From NCBI GenBank assembly GCA_958298945.1, contig OY282605.1, positions 5,231,811 to 5,295,810 of the forward strand: DNA of 64,000 nucleotides, read 5' to 3'. A program made the position numbers and the translations under genes. Each line of letters begins with the position of its first letter. The stretch's first letter is position 1. The notes under the pieces are model-generated. The model was not told the DNA's origin, made no database searches, and saw only the letters and a list, made by a program, of their open reading frames with translations. Origin of the DNA: Atherix ibis. Its lineage: Eukaryota > Arthropoda > Insecta > Diptera > Athericidae. Below, piece by piece: positions 36,051 through 48,415 of the stretch.

Positions 36051-36897
36051 ATAATTAATTAAAAAATTCGTTTTTATTTCTGTTAAATTATTGTGTCTAT
36101 AAAATCCTGGAATTTCCTTTTAATATAAAATTATTGTCTCTATAATATCTTGAAAACCGTATGGGTCAAAAAGATCCTCCACTGAAAGTCTGCAGTGGCT
36201 GCATTTATGATACGAGAATATGTGCAATAGCATTAGTCAGGGCTTATGACGCGTACTTGCATGCTGTCCTTTAGATATTTGCCACTCATTTTGACCACAA
36301 GGTCGAGCCGGATACTTTTTCACGATTTTTACTATTTTACTCTATTACCCATTTAATGGTAGATTAAAATAAGAAAATCGACAGAGATTTTTGAGAAGAG
36401 GCCTACGCTTCCCAATGACCACCCCTTAGCCTGTGACTACAACTAGTCGCCACCATATACGTTACCACAACCACCACAAAGCTTACGCCAATTGTCAGGG
36501 ACCATTCTGGAGAATAAGTACCTCTGACCTTTAGTACGCATTTTAAAATAGATTACTGTGAATTCGGAACGATCGCCCGATCTAGTTTCCGAAGATATAT
36601 CTACCCAAATTTCGGGTATAGCACCCTCAAAGCACTGTTAGGCTTAAGTAATACTACCCTCATAGAGCATCTATGACACTGCGAGTGCCCCCTGTTACCG
36701 ACTGGTCACCATTAGGATGATAAGCTGGCTTATGCCTAAGATTGGACATCCTTGGATCTGGAATTGGTTGGTTCAGCATACTCAAGCCAGACTCCTGGTT
36801 GTTAGCGCCATGGTGCTGATGATGGACAATTATTATGTACATTTTTACCAACAAAAACTTTTAATTATTATTTACCATTCTTTAAGTTTAACAAATA
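36051..36897. other. unassigned, GC-richer segment
   Basis: From about 36160 to 36830 the composition is clearly richer in G and C than the surroundings, and the text looks like a decayed element (for example CCACCATATACGTTACCACA). I could not assign it to a class. No frame is open for more than 72 codons. Confidence 0.35.
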
Positions 36898-38055
36898 TAG
36901 AGTTTTTCAATAAGAGTGATTTGATTTCTAAGTGACGTTTCAGCCATTTGTAATATGTTATGATCAGTCATACAAATTATTCAATTTTATTTTCAAAAAA
37001 ATCGTTCTCCAACTGCAACTTTTCGTGCGCTTTTGCCATTTTATGGTCGTAATATTCGTCCAACTGTGAGCGTACATTTTCTTTACATAATGTTCAAGTG
37101 CCAATAAGACAAAGAACCGCTCGAAGTAATGAAAATATTGCTGCCGTTCAGGCAAGTGTTGCTTCCAAGACGTTCTCAAGAATTGGGACTGTCTCAAACC
37201 ATAACCTGGCGGATTTTGGGAAAGGATTTGGGCTTGCATCCGTATAAAATTGTTATCACTCAAGAACTGAAGCCATTGGACCACCGTAAACGTCATGAAT
37301 TTGCTCACTTTGTCTTGGAACAACTTAAAAACGACAACGATTTTTTTAAGAAAATCATCTTCTCCGATGAGGCTCACTTTCATCGATTCTGGTGCGAAGA
37401 AAATCCACAAATTATTCATGAACACCCATTACATTGACCTAAATTGACAGTTTGGTGTGGTTTTTGGTCTGGTGGAATCATCGGTCCGTACTTCTTTCGA
37501 AATGAAGCTGGTAACACCGTTACTGTCAATGGAGACAAGTATATATCGATGATAACCACCTTTTTATGGCCGAAATTGGAAGAAGTTGATCTTGACAACA
37601 TCTGGTTCCAACAAGACGGGGCTACGTGCCACACAGCACGTGCAACAACCGAATTATTGCGAGAAAAGTTTGGACATTCGATTATTTCAAAAAATTGTGA
37701 CATTGAATAGCCTCCAAAAAGTTGCCATTTAACACCATTAGACTATTTCTTGTGGGGTAATTTGAAGTCATTGGTCTTAAGCAATAAACCAGACTATCTT
37801 CAAGCTTTAGAAGTCAATTTTGAACGTGCTATTCATGACATACGACTTGATTTAGTGGAAAAAGTGCTCGAAAATTGGGTTGATCGAATTCGTTCCTGCA
37901 AAAGAAGTCGTGGAGGCTATTTGAATGACGTTTTATTCAAAACTTAATTGTATCGATTGTACTTTACATTAAATAAAAAGCATTTGAATTTCCTTAACAA
38001 TTAGTGTGTTTTTTTAAAAAAAGAAATCATATCACTCTTATTCGAAAACCCTTTA
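36898..38055 (+). mobile_element. DD41D mariner with both terminal repeats
   Basis: The left end after TA reads GAGTTTTTCAATAAGAGTGA. The right end is its inverse, TCACTCTTATTCGAAAACCC, followed by TTTA. Repeats of about 30 bp differ at several positions. Element length is about 1.16 kb, near the expected 1.2-1.3 kb. A transposase reading frame fills it (separate entry). The remnant at 2.3-3.0 kb belongs to the same group. Confidence 0.9.
36960..37947 (+). pseudogene. DD41D mariner-like transposase
   Basis: N-terminal SPTATFRALLPFYGRN (helix-turn-helix) is followed by QRTARSNENIAAVQAS in a shifted frame, then RRSQELGLSQTITWRILGKD (second DNA-binding helix set), IIFSDEAHFHRFW with the first catalytic Asp, LTVWCGFWSGGIIGP, WFQQDGATCHTARATTE with the second, and HLTPLDYFLWG with the third. 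Forty-one residues lie between the second and third Asp, the DD41D spacing known from rosa-type mariners. The C terminus CKRSRGGYLNDVLF is complete. Defects: at least two frameshifts before the QRTARSNEN block, a stop at about 37437, and a stop where Trp is expected (TAG, about 37708). It is otherwise well preserved. Confidence 0.9.
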
Positions 38056-39814
38056 TTTATAGTGGTTCGAAAGGCGCTTTGTTTTATTAAAATCCGTTTA
38101 TTGCTACTATTTTAATATCTACTACTGATCATTTGGGACGTAAATACATTGATTATAGAATGGCAGGGAAGCTTATTTCGGAATAGAAAATTTTCTCAAT
38201 TGAAGAATAAATTCAATATTGAAATTTTCCACCATAATTCCTATTTCACTATAGATAAACTTAAAAATTTTATTATGTTTTTTATATTCGTAGAAAAAAA
38301 ATTAATTTCCTTCAAAAATTTTTTTAAAAAAATATAAAGTATTTTCTTTCGTTTTATATTTAAAAAAAAAACAGAATTGATAATATTTTTTATAACATGT
38401 TCTTTCCTAAACTGAATAAATTATAATTCATCTTAAGTTTTTTGATTGTATTCTTCAATATGTAATCGGATACGGTGAAAATTTGATGCTTGAAAAAATT
38501 ATTTTTTCTGTATTTGAAATATTTGGAATTTTACACATTATTTCTTCTATTCTATTTAAATGGATTTTATTGAATTCGTATTGGTTTTAGAAATTGATTT
38601 GAAATAATGTCATAAATTTCAGAGTACAAGTTTGGTAATCTTAGCTGAGATCTTTAAAAGAAAACACAAATGATAAAAAAGGAATTTATTATTATATTAT
38701 TAGAAGAATATTTATTTTCTATCTAAAAAGCTTTGTTTGATTGATAATAAGCATAGAAGTTTATCTAAATAAGCTAGGAAAACTTTCAAGCACTAATTTA
38801 TATAAAGTTTAGAGGAAATATTGATATTGTTGCCAATGTAGAATTTTGGCAACATTATAAAAAAATTACCATCAAAAGAAACAGATAAAAATTTCAATGA
38901 ATTTATTATGAAAATATTTATTCCTTTTCGCAAATTTATGTTTGCACAAACACAAACAAAAAACAAAAATTCTAAAAATAATATTGACATGCAAGCGTAA
39001 AAGACTAAGCATCCACCTATGATGGGCATTAGGAGATGGTGTTCGCTGATAGAGAAACTCTGGAATGAACGAATGGAAAATATTTAATTCAGGGATTTAT
39101 CCAGAATTGAGCAACACGTTCTATCCTATGTTCATCCTATTTTGTCGCATCTTATACACGACATATGCTTCTGGTTTACTTCTATCCGTTCGTGTTCCTT
39201 CGTTCGCAACGATTTTCAATATTATGCACATTTTTTCCTTCCAGGATTATGGATCACGAATCTTTGGTGTTTGTTTAAACTCTCTATATGTAAAATGGAT
39301 TTTTAAAGTGAATTTTATCCCAAAACAAGGTCGTAATAAGGGTGAAAAAATAATACACCTCAACCTAAAGAGAAGCTTTACGTTTTGGTTGCATGAAGAA
39401 AAAATCTGTTAAAGGTTCAATGTTTGATTTTGGATGATTTCTTAAAATAACATTAACAACGTGATATATTCTTAAATCTTATTTTTTTTACAATAATCGA
39501 TAAAAGAATTAAATTCTCTTGCAGATAAAATTCAATAAGATTAGAAATTATGTTTTTAAGTATTTAGTTTTATGCAAGTAAACGATCTAAATTTATTAGA
39601 ATTCTTAAGATCCTAAAATTTTACTCATATTTACTTATGACATCAAAATTTAATCTATAAAACTATATTATTAGAATATTATAGATAATAAATAATTTTG
39701 GTCGTTGGGTTAAAAGAATTAAAAATTCCTCCTCTTCATCCATCGCAACGCTTTTTCACAATGAAATTCCAGTTTTCAGCTTATTAGGCAAGACCAATTT
39801 GCTGTAGCGTTAAA
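38056..39814. other. AT-rich spacer
   Basis: No element recognised. A 115-codon plus-strand ORF (39065-39412) has no recognisable motif and is probably accidental. Confidence 0.45.
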
Positions 39815-40200
39815 TTGCAGTAGGAAGAGTCCTTTGAGATCCTGACAAACATAAATCTGCTGGTCCAGATGGTTTATCTGTTATAGTTCTGAAGAAGTAT
39901 TATTCGACACTGGCAAAACCACTTCGTAAGCTTTTCCACATATTCTTTCCTTCTGAAATTTTTCCGAGTGGATCGGAAACTACATTTCTTTAATCAGTTT
40001 CGAAAACAGCGAGTCCTCTCACCCCTCTAATTATTATAATAACTTCCCTTTTTTCAAAGGTAATGAAGAGGCTGATAAGCAACAAGCTAATTAAATATCT
40101 CCAATCAAGGAAAGGAAGCTACTCAAAGACAGTCAATATGGTTTCCGTACCAATAGATCCCCTGGTGATTTATTGGCATATCTACCATAAAATAAAACCA
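39815..40200 (+). mobile_element. LINE reverse transcriptase fragment
   Basis: One frame reads DKHKSAGPDGLSVIVLKKY and AKPLRKLFHIFF, then SSPLTPLIIIITSLFSKVMKRLISNKLIKYL. These match the fingers region of non-LTR reverse transcriptases (SSGPDGIP..., then the SKVMERIINNKL block). It stops just before the mariner at 40.24 kb. No catalytic YADD is present. I cannot place it in a clade with certainty; CR1/L2-like or Jockey-like are both possible. Confidence 0.72.
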
Positions 40201-40237
40201 CACTCTCCATTATTCTGGGGAGTATACCAGGGGAGTA

Positions 40238-41387
40238 TACCAGGGATATAAGCTTAGATCATATATGGTATGAGTGAGCGTATTAAGCTATCATGGGCAC
40301 GCCATACTTTTTTTTTTATGAGTTTGACATCTGTCAACATTAATCAGTACACATTGTCAGCAATATACATTTTTCCTTTGGTAATCATGTCTAGTTTTGT
40401 GCCAGAAAAAGAGCATACACATATGCGGTCAGCTCTGTTTTTCTGCTTTAATTTGAAGAAATCGGCTGCCAAATCGCATCGAATTTTGATTTGTGGGACA
40501 AGAAGCGAGAAAATCGGTCTAGGTAGGTTGAGGACCAACAATTGCAGGCTCTTTTGGACGAAGATGATACCCAATCGCAAAAAATGCTCGTGGAGCAATT
40601 GGGTGTTACTCAACCAGCCGTTTTCATGTGTCTGCGTGCCATGGAGAAGATTGAAAAGATCGGAAAATGGGTGCCGTAGGAATTGAACGATAGGCAGATG
40701 GAGCGACGCCAAAACACATGCGAACTATTGCTCGCCAAACCAAAAAGAATATATTTCAAGAATCCGAAACGCAAGAAATCGTGGGTTGATCCCGGCCAAC
40801 CATCAACATTTTCCCCAAGACCAAATCGCTTCGGACGGAAGATGATGCTGTGCGTTTGGTGGGATCAGCAGGGTATCGTCTACTATGAGATGTTGAAACC
40901 TGGTGAAACTGTCATTGCCCACCGCAACCACCAATAACTGATCAAATTGCACCGTGCTCTGAGTGAAAAAAGGACGGATTAACAACAAAGATATGACAAG
41001 CTGATTTTCCTCCACGATAACGCACCATCGAACACGTCAAAAATGGTCCGAAACTACTTGGAGACACTCAACTAGGAGGTGCCACCTCATCCCGCTTATT
41101 TATCAGACCTGGCCCCTCCCGACTATCACCTGTTTTCGTCGATGGACCACGCGCTCGTTGAGCAGCACTTCGATTCTTACGAAGACGTCCGAAAATGGCT
41201 TCATGAGTGGTTTGCCTCGAAAGAGAAGGAGTTTCTTTGGCGTGGTATCTACAAATTGCCCGAGAGATGACAAAAATGTGTAGCTAGCGAAAGCAAGTAC
41301 TTTGAATAAATTTGTTTTTGCTTTCTATGAAAAAAACATGTGTGTTTTTGACTAAAAAACAGCGGATTTAAGCTTATATACCTGGTA
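40238..41387 (+). mobile_element. Mos1-type mariner, family D copy 2
   Basis: Ends CCAGGGATATAAGCTTAGAT and TTAAGCTTATATACCTGG are bounded by TA. Plus-strand transposase text includes FVPEKEHTHMRSALFFCFNL, KSAAKSHR, QMERRQNTCELLLAKPKR, KNPKRKKSWVDPGQPS, MLCVWWDQQGIVYYEMLKPG, FLHDNAPSNTSK and LAPPDYHLF. Compared with copy 1 at 50.8 kb it lacks about 110 bp after the N-terminal helix, and has stops where Trp or Tyr is expected. The C terminus WRGIYKLPERXQKCVAS is present. The mauritiana-type (Mos1-like) family is the best match. A 14-bp direct repeat, GGGAGTATACCAGG, precedes the left end. Confidence 0.9.
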
Positions 41388-41449
41388 AGATTATTTCTCT
41401 AGCATTTGTCGAATCTTTTTTAAAATATTTTGTTGAAATTGCGTGCATA

Positions 41450-42230
41450 AAGAATTAAAAATTTATTGAAATTCAACCGAGAATCGAAGATCTCCAGACA
41501 TCCCAGCTTCACGTCGCGGTCATCCAATTTGACGCGTCCACCATGTTTTAAGCGTCCTAGCTAACGCTGTCACTCTATCGAAGAAAGGGCCAATCTCATC
41601 TTCTGGGACCATTAATAGAGCCACTGAAGACTATCCGATAGGATTAGGTGTCCACCCTACCGCAACCTATTGAACTTAATTTTTTCCACAATGGGGCATT
41701 TTATCCGTTGTTATCGGGGGACATAATGTCGATGTTATCGGCGTATGCTAAAATCAAGGCTTCTCCAAAGTTACGAATATTTTTTCCAATGCCAGATTAA
41801 AGAGAACGCGCGAAAGTGCGTCTTCTTGATGGATGTTAAATGGGTCTGAACGTGATTCGGTCTCATATTCTCTCTCTCACACCGCCGGCTCAATATTAAT
41901 GAAGGCTTCTCGTACAGCTCCTCCTGATCATCACATAATGTCGTTGTGGTCGGCGTATGCTAAAAGCAGGGCTTCTCCAAAGTCACGAATACTTTTTCCA
42001 ACGCCAGATTAAAGAGAACGCACGAAAAGGCATGCTAAATGGCTCTGAAAGTGAATTGGCTGTTTTGACTCTTTTTCTCACGCTGGGCAAAGACAGCCTA
42101 GCCTGGTCTAATCAGTTTTTTTGGGATGTAAAAACTCTCTTGGATATATACAGTTTTACGTTAGCCAACAGTTTTCCATGGACTGCAGAGAGACGAGTTG
42201 ATTTCCCTGAAGGAAAGCCGATCTGATATG
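41450..42230 (-). mobile_element. LINE reverse transcriptase fragment with internal duplication
   Basis: On the minus strand the text reads RALSRVLFNLALEK-like blocks and LILAYADNIDIMSPDNN, matching the palm motif usually written LAYADDIDI; the second Asp of YADD reads Asn. A 212-bp tandem duplication repeats this block (CATAATGTCG at 41722 and CATAATGTCG at 41934). Downstream on the minus strand GPEDEIGPFFDRVTALARTLKTWWTR looks like a LINE C terminus. Both edges are decayed. Confidence 0.68.
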
Positions 42231-45200
42231 AGCCACTAATTTTTTGACCGAATGACCTCTATAATTGCTACACCACATGATATATCCTTTTTTGAGTATG
42301 GGCATTGATTTGCTGTCCCATATTTGGACCATTAATTGAGGTCGTTAACACCGAGCATTTTTCGGTTATTTAGTAAAAAATTTCGATAATTGCCCACTTA
42401 AATGGATTAGAAGCTATTTTTGAAGTTATTTAATTCTAATTGATTCTGTAAGTTTGCAGTCCACCAAAAAAATGACAGTGTTCCGCAGGGTTCCGATTTA
42501 TCTACAACCATTTTTTTTAGTTTTTCTGAACGTTATATTCTCAATGTTATAATTTTGTTTTCTGATTCGCGTTCATGCTTTTCGGTCGTGAATATGTAAT
42601 ACAAATCTTAAAAGGGATTATCATAATAAAATTTGATTACTCCTTTATGGTTCTCTATGCTTTAGATTAATTGTTCCAGTTTTTTCGTAATTTTTTATAT
42701 AAATAATGTGCTACTTTTATGATCATTAGGTTGGCATCATCCTGTATATACACTATTCTGTATGTGAATATAAGAAGTCATCTCATAGTAGCTACGAAAA
42801 AGGAAAAACAAGATATTCTCGACATCAGAAAACTAGCTAATTTTAATTGTTTTTTTTTGACTTACAAAATCTTCATAGACATAATCTGTAATTATCCAAA
42901 ACAAGTGATTCCCTTTGATTTAATTGTAATTATAATGAGAACAATAAGAAAAAAACTCCATTTCTCTTTAAACAAGAAACTGTCATTTTCCTATTTAATT
43001 TCTTCTTATCAGATTCTTAAAAGAGACCACACAAATAAAATCTATAATATTATTATAAATCTACGATTATATCCAGATTGTAGAATTTTAAATATTTCTT
43101 CGTCCTTTTTCTTTATCAACTAAAAAGGAAAAAATCTAGGAAAAAATAAAAGTTCAAACGAAACCCTTATGCTCAAGATGCAAAGCAGAAAAAAAAGAAG
43201 AATAAAAATAGAATTTTTCAGAAAGGAGAATTGTCCAAAAACGGATATAAAAATAAATAAAGAAATCGTAATGGGACTTGGTCCTTTGTCGAATACGGCA
43301 AAAAAAAGCATAAATTCTGATGAAATCTCTATTTGGGGCTTTCTATCCCGTTGTTGTCCGATGGCGTGTTTCGTCGTATATCTCCTGTGTTGCGCAATAG
43401 ATCCGATATATCTTGGCTAGCTGGTTTACCAAAAACTTTACCATTGACCTCCAGAACCATATAAATATAATTTTAATCTGTATATTAAAAGCTGAACCTT
43501 ACTAGGAGTAAAAGTATATCTTGTTCGTGGTAGAATGCACGCACAAGGAAACAAAACGTTATAAAATGATGGTAGCAAAAAAAATAAAAATAACAGCCGA
43601 TTTAAAAAGAATATGCGGAAGGACAAAAGAAATAAATAAAATAGTAATGTGACTAATTATCCTGTCAACTTCATGCTTAGTATCAAAATCCAATTCAATT
43701 GTACTTGTCCTGTTCTGTGTAGGATCTGCTTGTTGTTCTTTGTACTTTGTTATTTCGTGTAAATACGAAGAAAATGTCCTTTAAGTGAACCTCCTATGCA
43801 CCCTACTTCTATTGCTCTAGCTCTATTGTCCTAGTTAAATTCTTTCTACAGCCTATGATGATCATAATGATGCCATGGGCTGTAAGTGAAAGTCGTCGGC
43901 CTTTTGATTTTGTAAGACATAAGGCGTTAGTGGAGAAGGACACAATTTACTTAGAAAATTCAACTAGACTTTCGCCACAAGGTCGTATTGTACTATTTTT
44001 AATGGAGAACAATACCACATGAAACAAGGATACGGACGATGTGAGATGTTATTTTTTGATAGCTATAAGAGCTGAATACTATTTGCACGCTGTATGAGTA
44101 TTTATCGTACAGTATAGTATTCCACAGCAAATTTAAGACGTTTCATTAAAGATCGTTTTGATTGCCCTAGTATCACGGTGTTGTATAGGGCACAGTGAAA
44201 TATACTAAAAAAGGAAGAAATTACCCAAAAGGGAAATATACTTAGATAAGTAAGTACGAATATATAAATTCGTAAAACCTGAGAGTGTACTACATTTTGG
44301 GGTATTGTATTTATTGTATTTCTAGGAAAGAATGCGAATGTGCTCGCTCGTTCTTGTTCAGATTGTATAAAAGTTGGATGCTATTTTCGTTCTACTCGAT
44401 TCCATTGTATGCAGGAATGGGAAGAGAAAAAATTTTTGTTATTCTCTACAGTGGTACTATTGATGGCACTTAAATCGCATCATAGGGAAATCTTTGTTGG
44501 GGAGAAGCAAAAACCCACAAATACCAAGAGTACAATATAAACTCGTTCACCTGCTGTGCCACCTGTTAAGTGTTAAGGATTGTAGTAACGAGTAAATGGT
44601 AAATGGGCGTTGGATGGAGTTCACCATTTATGAGTACTCCCCCAACAAGTGATTCTTCTCGGTATTTGCGCTAACGGAATCCATTCAAAATTTCTCTATA
44701 TCCTAGAATACTCGTATATCGTTGCTTTTAGTAAAAAGAAAAACAAGAAAAAAAGGAACGCTAGCAGGCTGCATCACTCTTCCTAAAATGATTTTATTTC
44801 TGCAAATAACGACTGACTTTTATTGTTTTGATCACATCGTCAAAACTTTCTCACTTTTCTTCTCCTTGCTACTCTGCTTTTTAACAGTATTATCCTTGCC
44901 GAACGCCCTTGTCCTTAGAATTTTCTACTGTTTCTAATATACGAACAGATGATAACAGCGGAACGGTTGGTGTCAAGTTGAATTTTATTTCCAACCCAGA
45001 AAATATCATCACATTAAAGGAAATTTTCTTAGAATAATAAAGAAAATTGATTTGACAAGAATTTGAATCGAGTTGTATTTTTTGCTTTGCTAAACAATTT
45101 TTTTTCTCCAAAATTATTACATCTTCTTTTTTTTTTGATAGCCAAATTATTTTTATATAACTTCGATAAATACAATATTTACGATAAAGTTTATTAAATT

Positions 45201-47123
45201 TTTTTTTATTTTAGATAATTTCTAAATTAATGTAAAATTTTTCATCTACTTTAAATATTAATAAAGAATATTTTTTTATAAATTTATGATTTTTCTATAA
45301 AACTTTAGATATTTTGTAATTTAAATAATTAAAAAAGGAATTTTGTTCTTAATTTATTATTGTTTATATTAATCGACTTATAAATGAAAATATATTTTCA
45401 AATGAAGAGGAATAGATACAAAATTTCTTCCATGAGTTATCAACTAATAAATAAGAATAAGTGAATTTAGCTTAGGTTGGTGAGTGATTATTTTCATAAA
45501 TAACCAATTTGTCTGTATTATTAGTGGATGTATTTTTTTCCTAGGTTCCTTTTAATCAATATTCAATCAGAAATGTGTGTAATTTTCAAAAATATTAGTC
45601 ATGAGAACAGATAAAATCCAAGGTAACATCAATTGTCTTTCAGAAATGGTTTTGAAAAATTTAGCTTAAATTCAAAACAATTTTTCTACTCAAAGCACAA
45701 ATGGGGCGACTAAATGAATATCCAGTCTACGTATTCAGTCTACATAGAAATAAAAACTAACAAACTTTTCAGATACAATTTTGCTTTGATGTTTACAATT
45801 CAATCATACACAAAAATTTCCAATCATAGAACTAAGTTGGACTGTCCAAAGGCTAACAGACACAAACTCTTTTAGATGTGCGTTCGTATCTAGTTGTTCA
45901 TTTGAGATTAAATTGACTTAAAAGAAATTAAAAACATTTGTAGGGTTTTTATTTACATACGACCTCATTTTGATGTTTACTTCATTCCTTTTTTATAATT
46001 TTGAACAGATAATAAAATTATAAATATCCAAAATAGAATAACTGATATTTATAAAAAAAAATTTTTTTATTTGTTCAAGTCCTGAAAAAAATTGGTCACA
46101 AATAGTTTTCGATTATATAAAAGAAAACTCTTTTAAAGAAAAGCAATGATATGGCTTAAGGACATGTATAATAATCATAATAAAATTTATTTTATTTCAA
46201 AATAAATAATTTTTAATAACCTTTAAGATCATACTGCGAGGGGGAGGCTGTCTGAAAAGTTTCTGACATTCACCACCAGATGGCAATATTTTCGAAATAT
46301 TTTTTTATTATAATATTGGAAAATCTATTATAAACTAACTGTATAAATATCAAATTAATTGGTTATGTAATTTTACAATTTTCAAGAAATTTTAATTTTC
46401 CATCGTTAATTTTTGGTTTTCTAAACTTAAGATGCAGCAGGATATACAGAACTAATGGTCTACGTTCAGGACGACTAAAAATTACTACCAAACTATAAAA
46501 TTATGGATAAAGTCGATGGTATGGTTTTATCAGACTGACGATTAAAGTTGCGTGACATTAAAAAAACTGTGTCTATCTTTAGTAGGTATTATAATTCAAG
46601 ATGGGTGCCGCATTCAAATTAAAAATTAGGTGGTTTGAAATTTTTTCAGGAAAAACTCTTTTCATAGATTAAATACAGGTGCCCAATCATAAAAAGGCAA
46701 TTAAAATAGTGTGTTAAAAGTTCTTAATAAAGCAAAGACTATTGATATACTAGAGAGATGATAGTGTTAGTTTCCTGTGAGGCTCAAAGAATTTTCGCCT
46801 AAAAAAAATAATACATCTGGGGATGGGGAGAAATAGTGTTCTTCCCACAGGAAAATGTATCTGCTCATTAGAGCAGATAAATAAAATGACATTTATGATT
46901 AAATTATTATTTTCAAAATATACCATAAAATAATAATAGAAAAATGCAGTTTTTCTTAATTTAATTTAGGAATTTCCAGAAATATAAGAAATACTTAAAA
47001 TATTGCTAATAATCATTAGGAGACATACTGTGTAGTTTACAAACTAACGAGTATCATTAATAGTTGCCATAATATCATATTTCTTACTTTAAATAATAAA
47101 GGAAAAAATTTTAATTTTAACTC
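42231..47123. other. unassigned, mostly AT-rich
   Basis: Nearly 4.9 kb without a recognised gene. ORFs at 42719-43123 (134 codons, Ile/Lys-rich) and 43169-43420 show no family motif and are probably accidental. The text GTCTGAAAAGTTTCTGACAT at 46253, followed by CACCACCAGATGGCA, resembles the leader of a mariner and could be a solo end. The stretch 43650-44560 is less AT-rich but unassigned. Confidence 0.4.
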
Positions 47124-48415
47124 TACGAGGGTCATTCAACAAATACTTAGCCTCACCGCCCGATGGAACTGCTGTCACAAAAGAAATTTACCATCGTGCA
47201 GTACATTCTTTTAAAAGCCTACTGTAAAAGTTTCTGTTGATTCCCTTTATTAGTTTTGTTTTGAGAGCCTTTTAAAGCGAGCGTGTCGGTCGGTTGCACA
47301 AAAATGGAAAAAGAACAATATCGTTCGGTGATTAGATTCTTGTTTTTGGAAGGGAAAACGCGCAGCGAAATCAAAGATCGCTTGGATACTGTGTATGGTG
47401 ACTCTTCTCCTTCGATGGCGACCGTCAAGAATTGGTTCAACGAGTGTGTTCGTGGCCGCACGTCGGCTTTTGATGAGCCACGCCCAGGTGCCCCGAAAAC
47501 GGCTGCTACGGAGGAAAACGTTAAAAAAGTTCACGATCTCGTGTTTGCAGTCCGTCGATTGAAGGTTCACGAGATAGCTGAGACTGTGGGCATCGCAGTA
47601 GCAACGGTGCATCATATTCTACAAGAAGAACTGGGCATGAGAAAGCTGTCGGCGCGATGGGTGCCGCGTTTGCTCACATCGGAAAACAAGCGCAACCGTG
47701 AGACCACATCGGCGACATGTTTGGCGCTGTTTCAGCGCAATCCAACGGAGTTCTAGCGTCGTTTCGTGACCGTCGACGAAACATGGATTCACTGGTACAC
47801 ACCAGAGACCAAGGAACAGTCGAAACAGTGGACTTCACCCGGCGAACGTGCTCCGAAGAAGACGAAGACTGTTCGATCGGCTGGAAAGGTGATGGCCACC
47901 GTTGTCTGGGATTCACAAGGTGTGATCCACAGCGATTACCTCGAGAAGGGTAAAACAAACACGGGGCGCTACTATGCTGACTTATTGGGCCGATTTGATG
48001 TCGAATTGAAGAAAAAGCGGCCCCGCTTTGCGAAGAAAAAAGTGCTGTTCCACCACGACAATACGCCGGCTCACACTTCCGCCGTCGCCATGGCCAAGTT
48101 GGTCGAATTGCGCTACGAATTGCTGCCCCATCCACCGTGCTCTCCAGATTTGGACCCCCTGTGACTACTTTTTGTTTCCAAACCTGAAAGAATCACTCGC
48201 CGGGAATAGATTTGGGTCGAATGAGGAGGTCATCGTCGCCACGGAGGCCTATTTTGCTTCCCTCGAGAAAATGTATTTTTTGGACGGGATAAAAAAGTTA
48301 GAGTATCGCTGGGCCAAGTGTATCGAGCTTCTCCTATGTGGAAAAATAAATTGCCACCTTTCCAAAATTTTCGTTTTTCTTTTGTAGGCTAAGTACTTGT
48401 TGAATGACCCTCGTA
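47124..48415 (+). mobile_element. mariner family E, near complete
   Basis: TA-flanked ends CGAGGGTCATTCAACAAATA and TACTTGTTGAATGACCCTCG are inverted copies. They differ by one base over about 28 bp. Length 1.29 kb is full size. GC is much higher than in the flanks, consistent with a recent arrival. The transposase frame has one nonsense mutation and two frameshifts only (separate entry). Confidence 0.95.
47304..48349 (+). pseudogene. mariner (DD34D) transposase, three inactivating lesions
   Basis: Starts MEKEQYRSVIRFLFLEGKTR. Helix-turn-helix domains lie at about residues 1-55 (MATVKNWFNE) and 70-115 (LKVHEIAETVGIAVATVHH), joined by a GRTSAFDEPRPGAP linker. Catalytic blocks are VTVDETWIHWYTPE, FHHDNTPAHTS and PDLDPCDYFLF, with 34 residues between the last two Asp. 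A TAG at 47754 interrupts PTEF-RRF in the same frame, a +1 frameshift at about 48157 lies just before the third Asp, and a second near 48330 precedes YVEK and the TAA at 48349. About 345 residues would be full length for mariner. The protein would bind its terminal repeats and integrate at TA. Confidence 0.93.

Noticed and set aside
35469..36058. Poly-Ser, poly-Leu and poly-Phe open frames
   Set aside because: They are the three readings of the TTC microsatellite.
39065..39412. 115-codon open frame
   Set aside because: No recognisable motif or codon pattern; probably accidental.
42719..43123. 134-codon open frame
   Set aside because: Ile/Lys/Asn-rich as expected from AT-rich noise, with no motif, no splice context and no neighbour.
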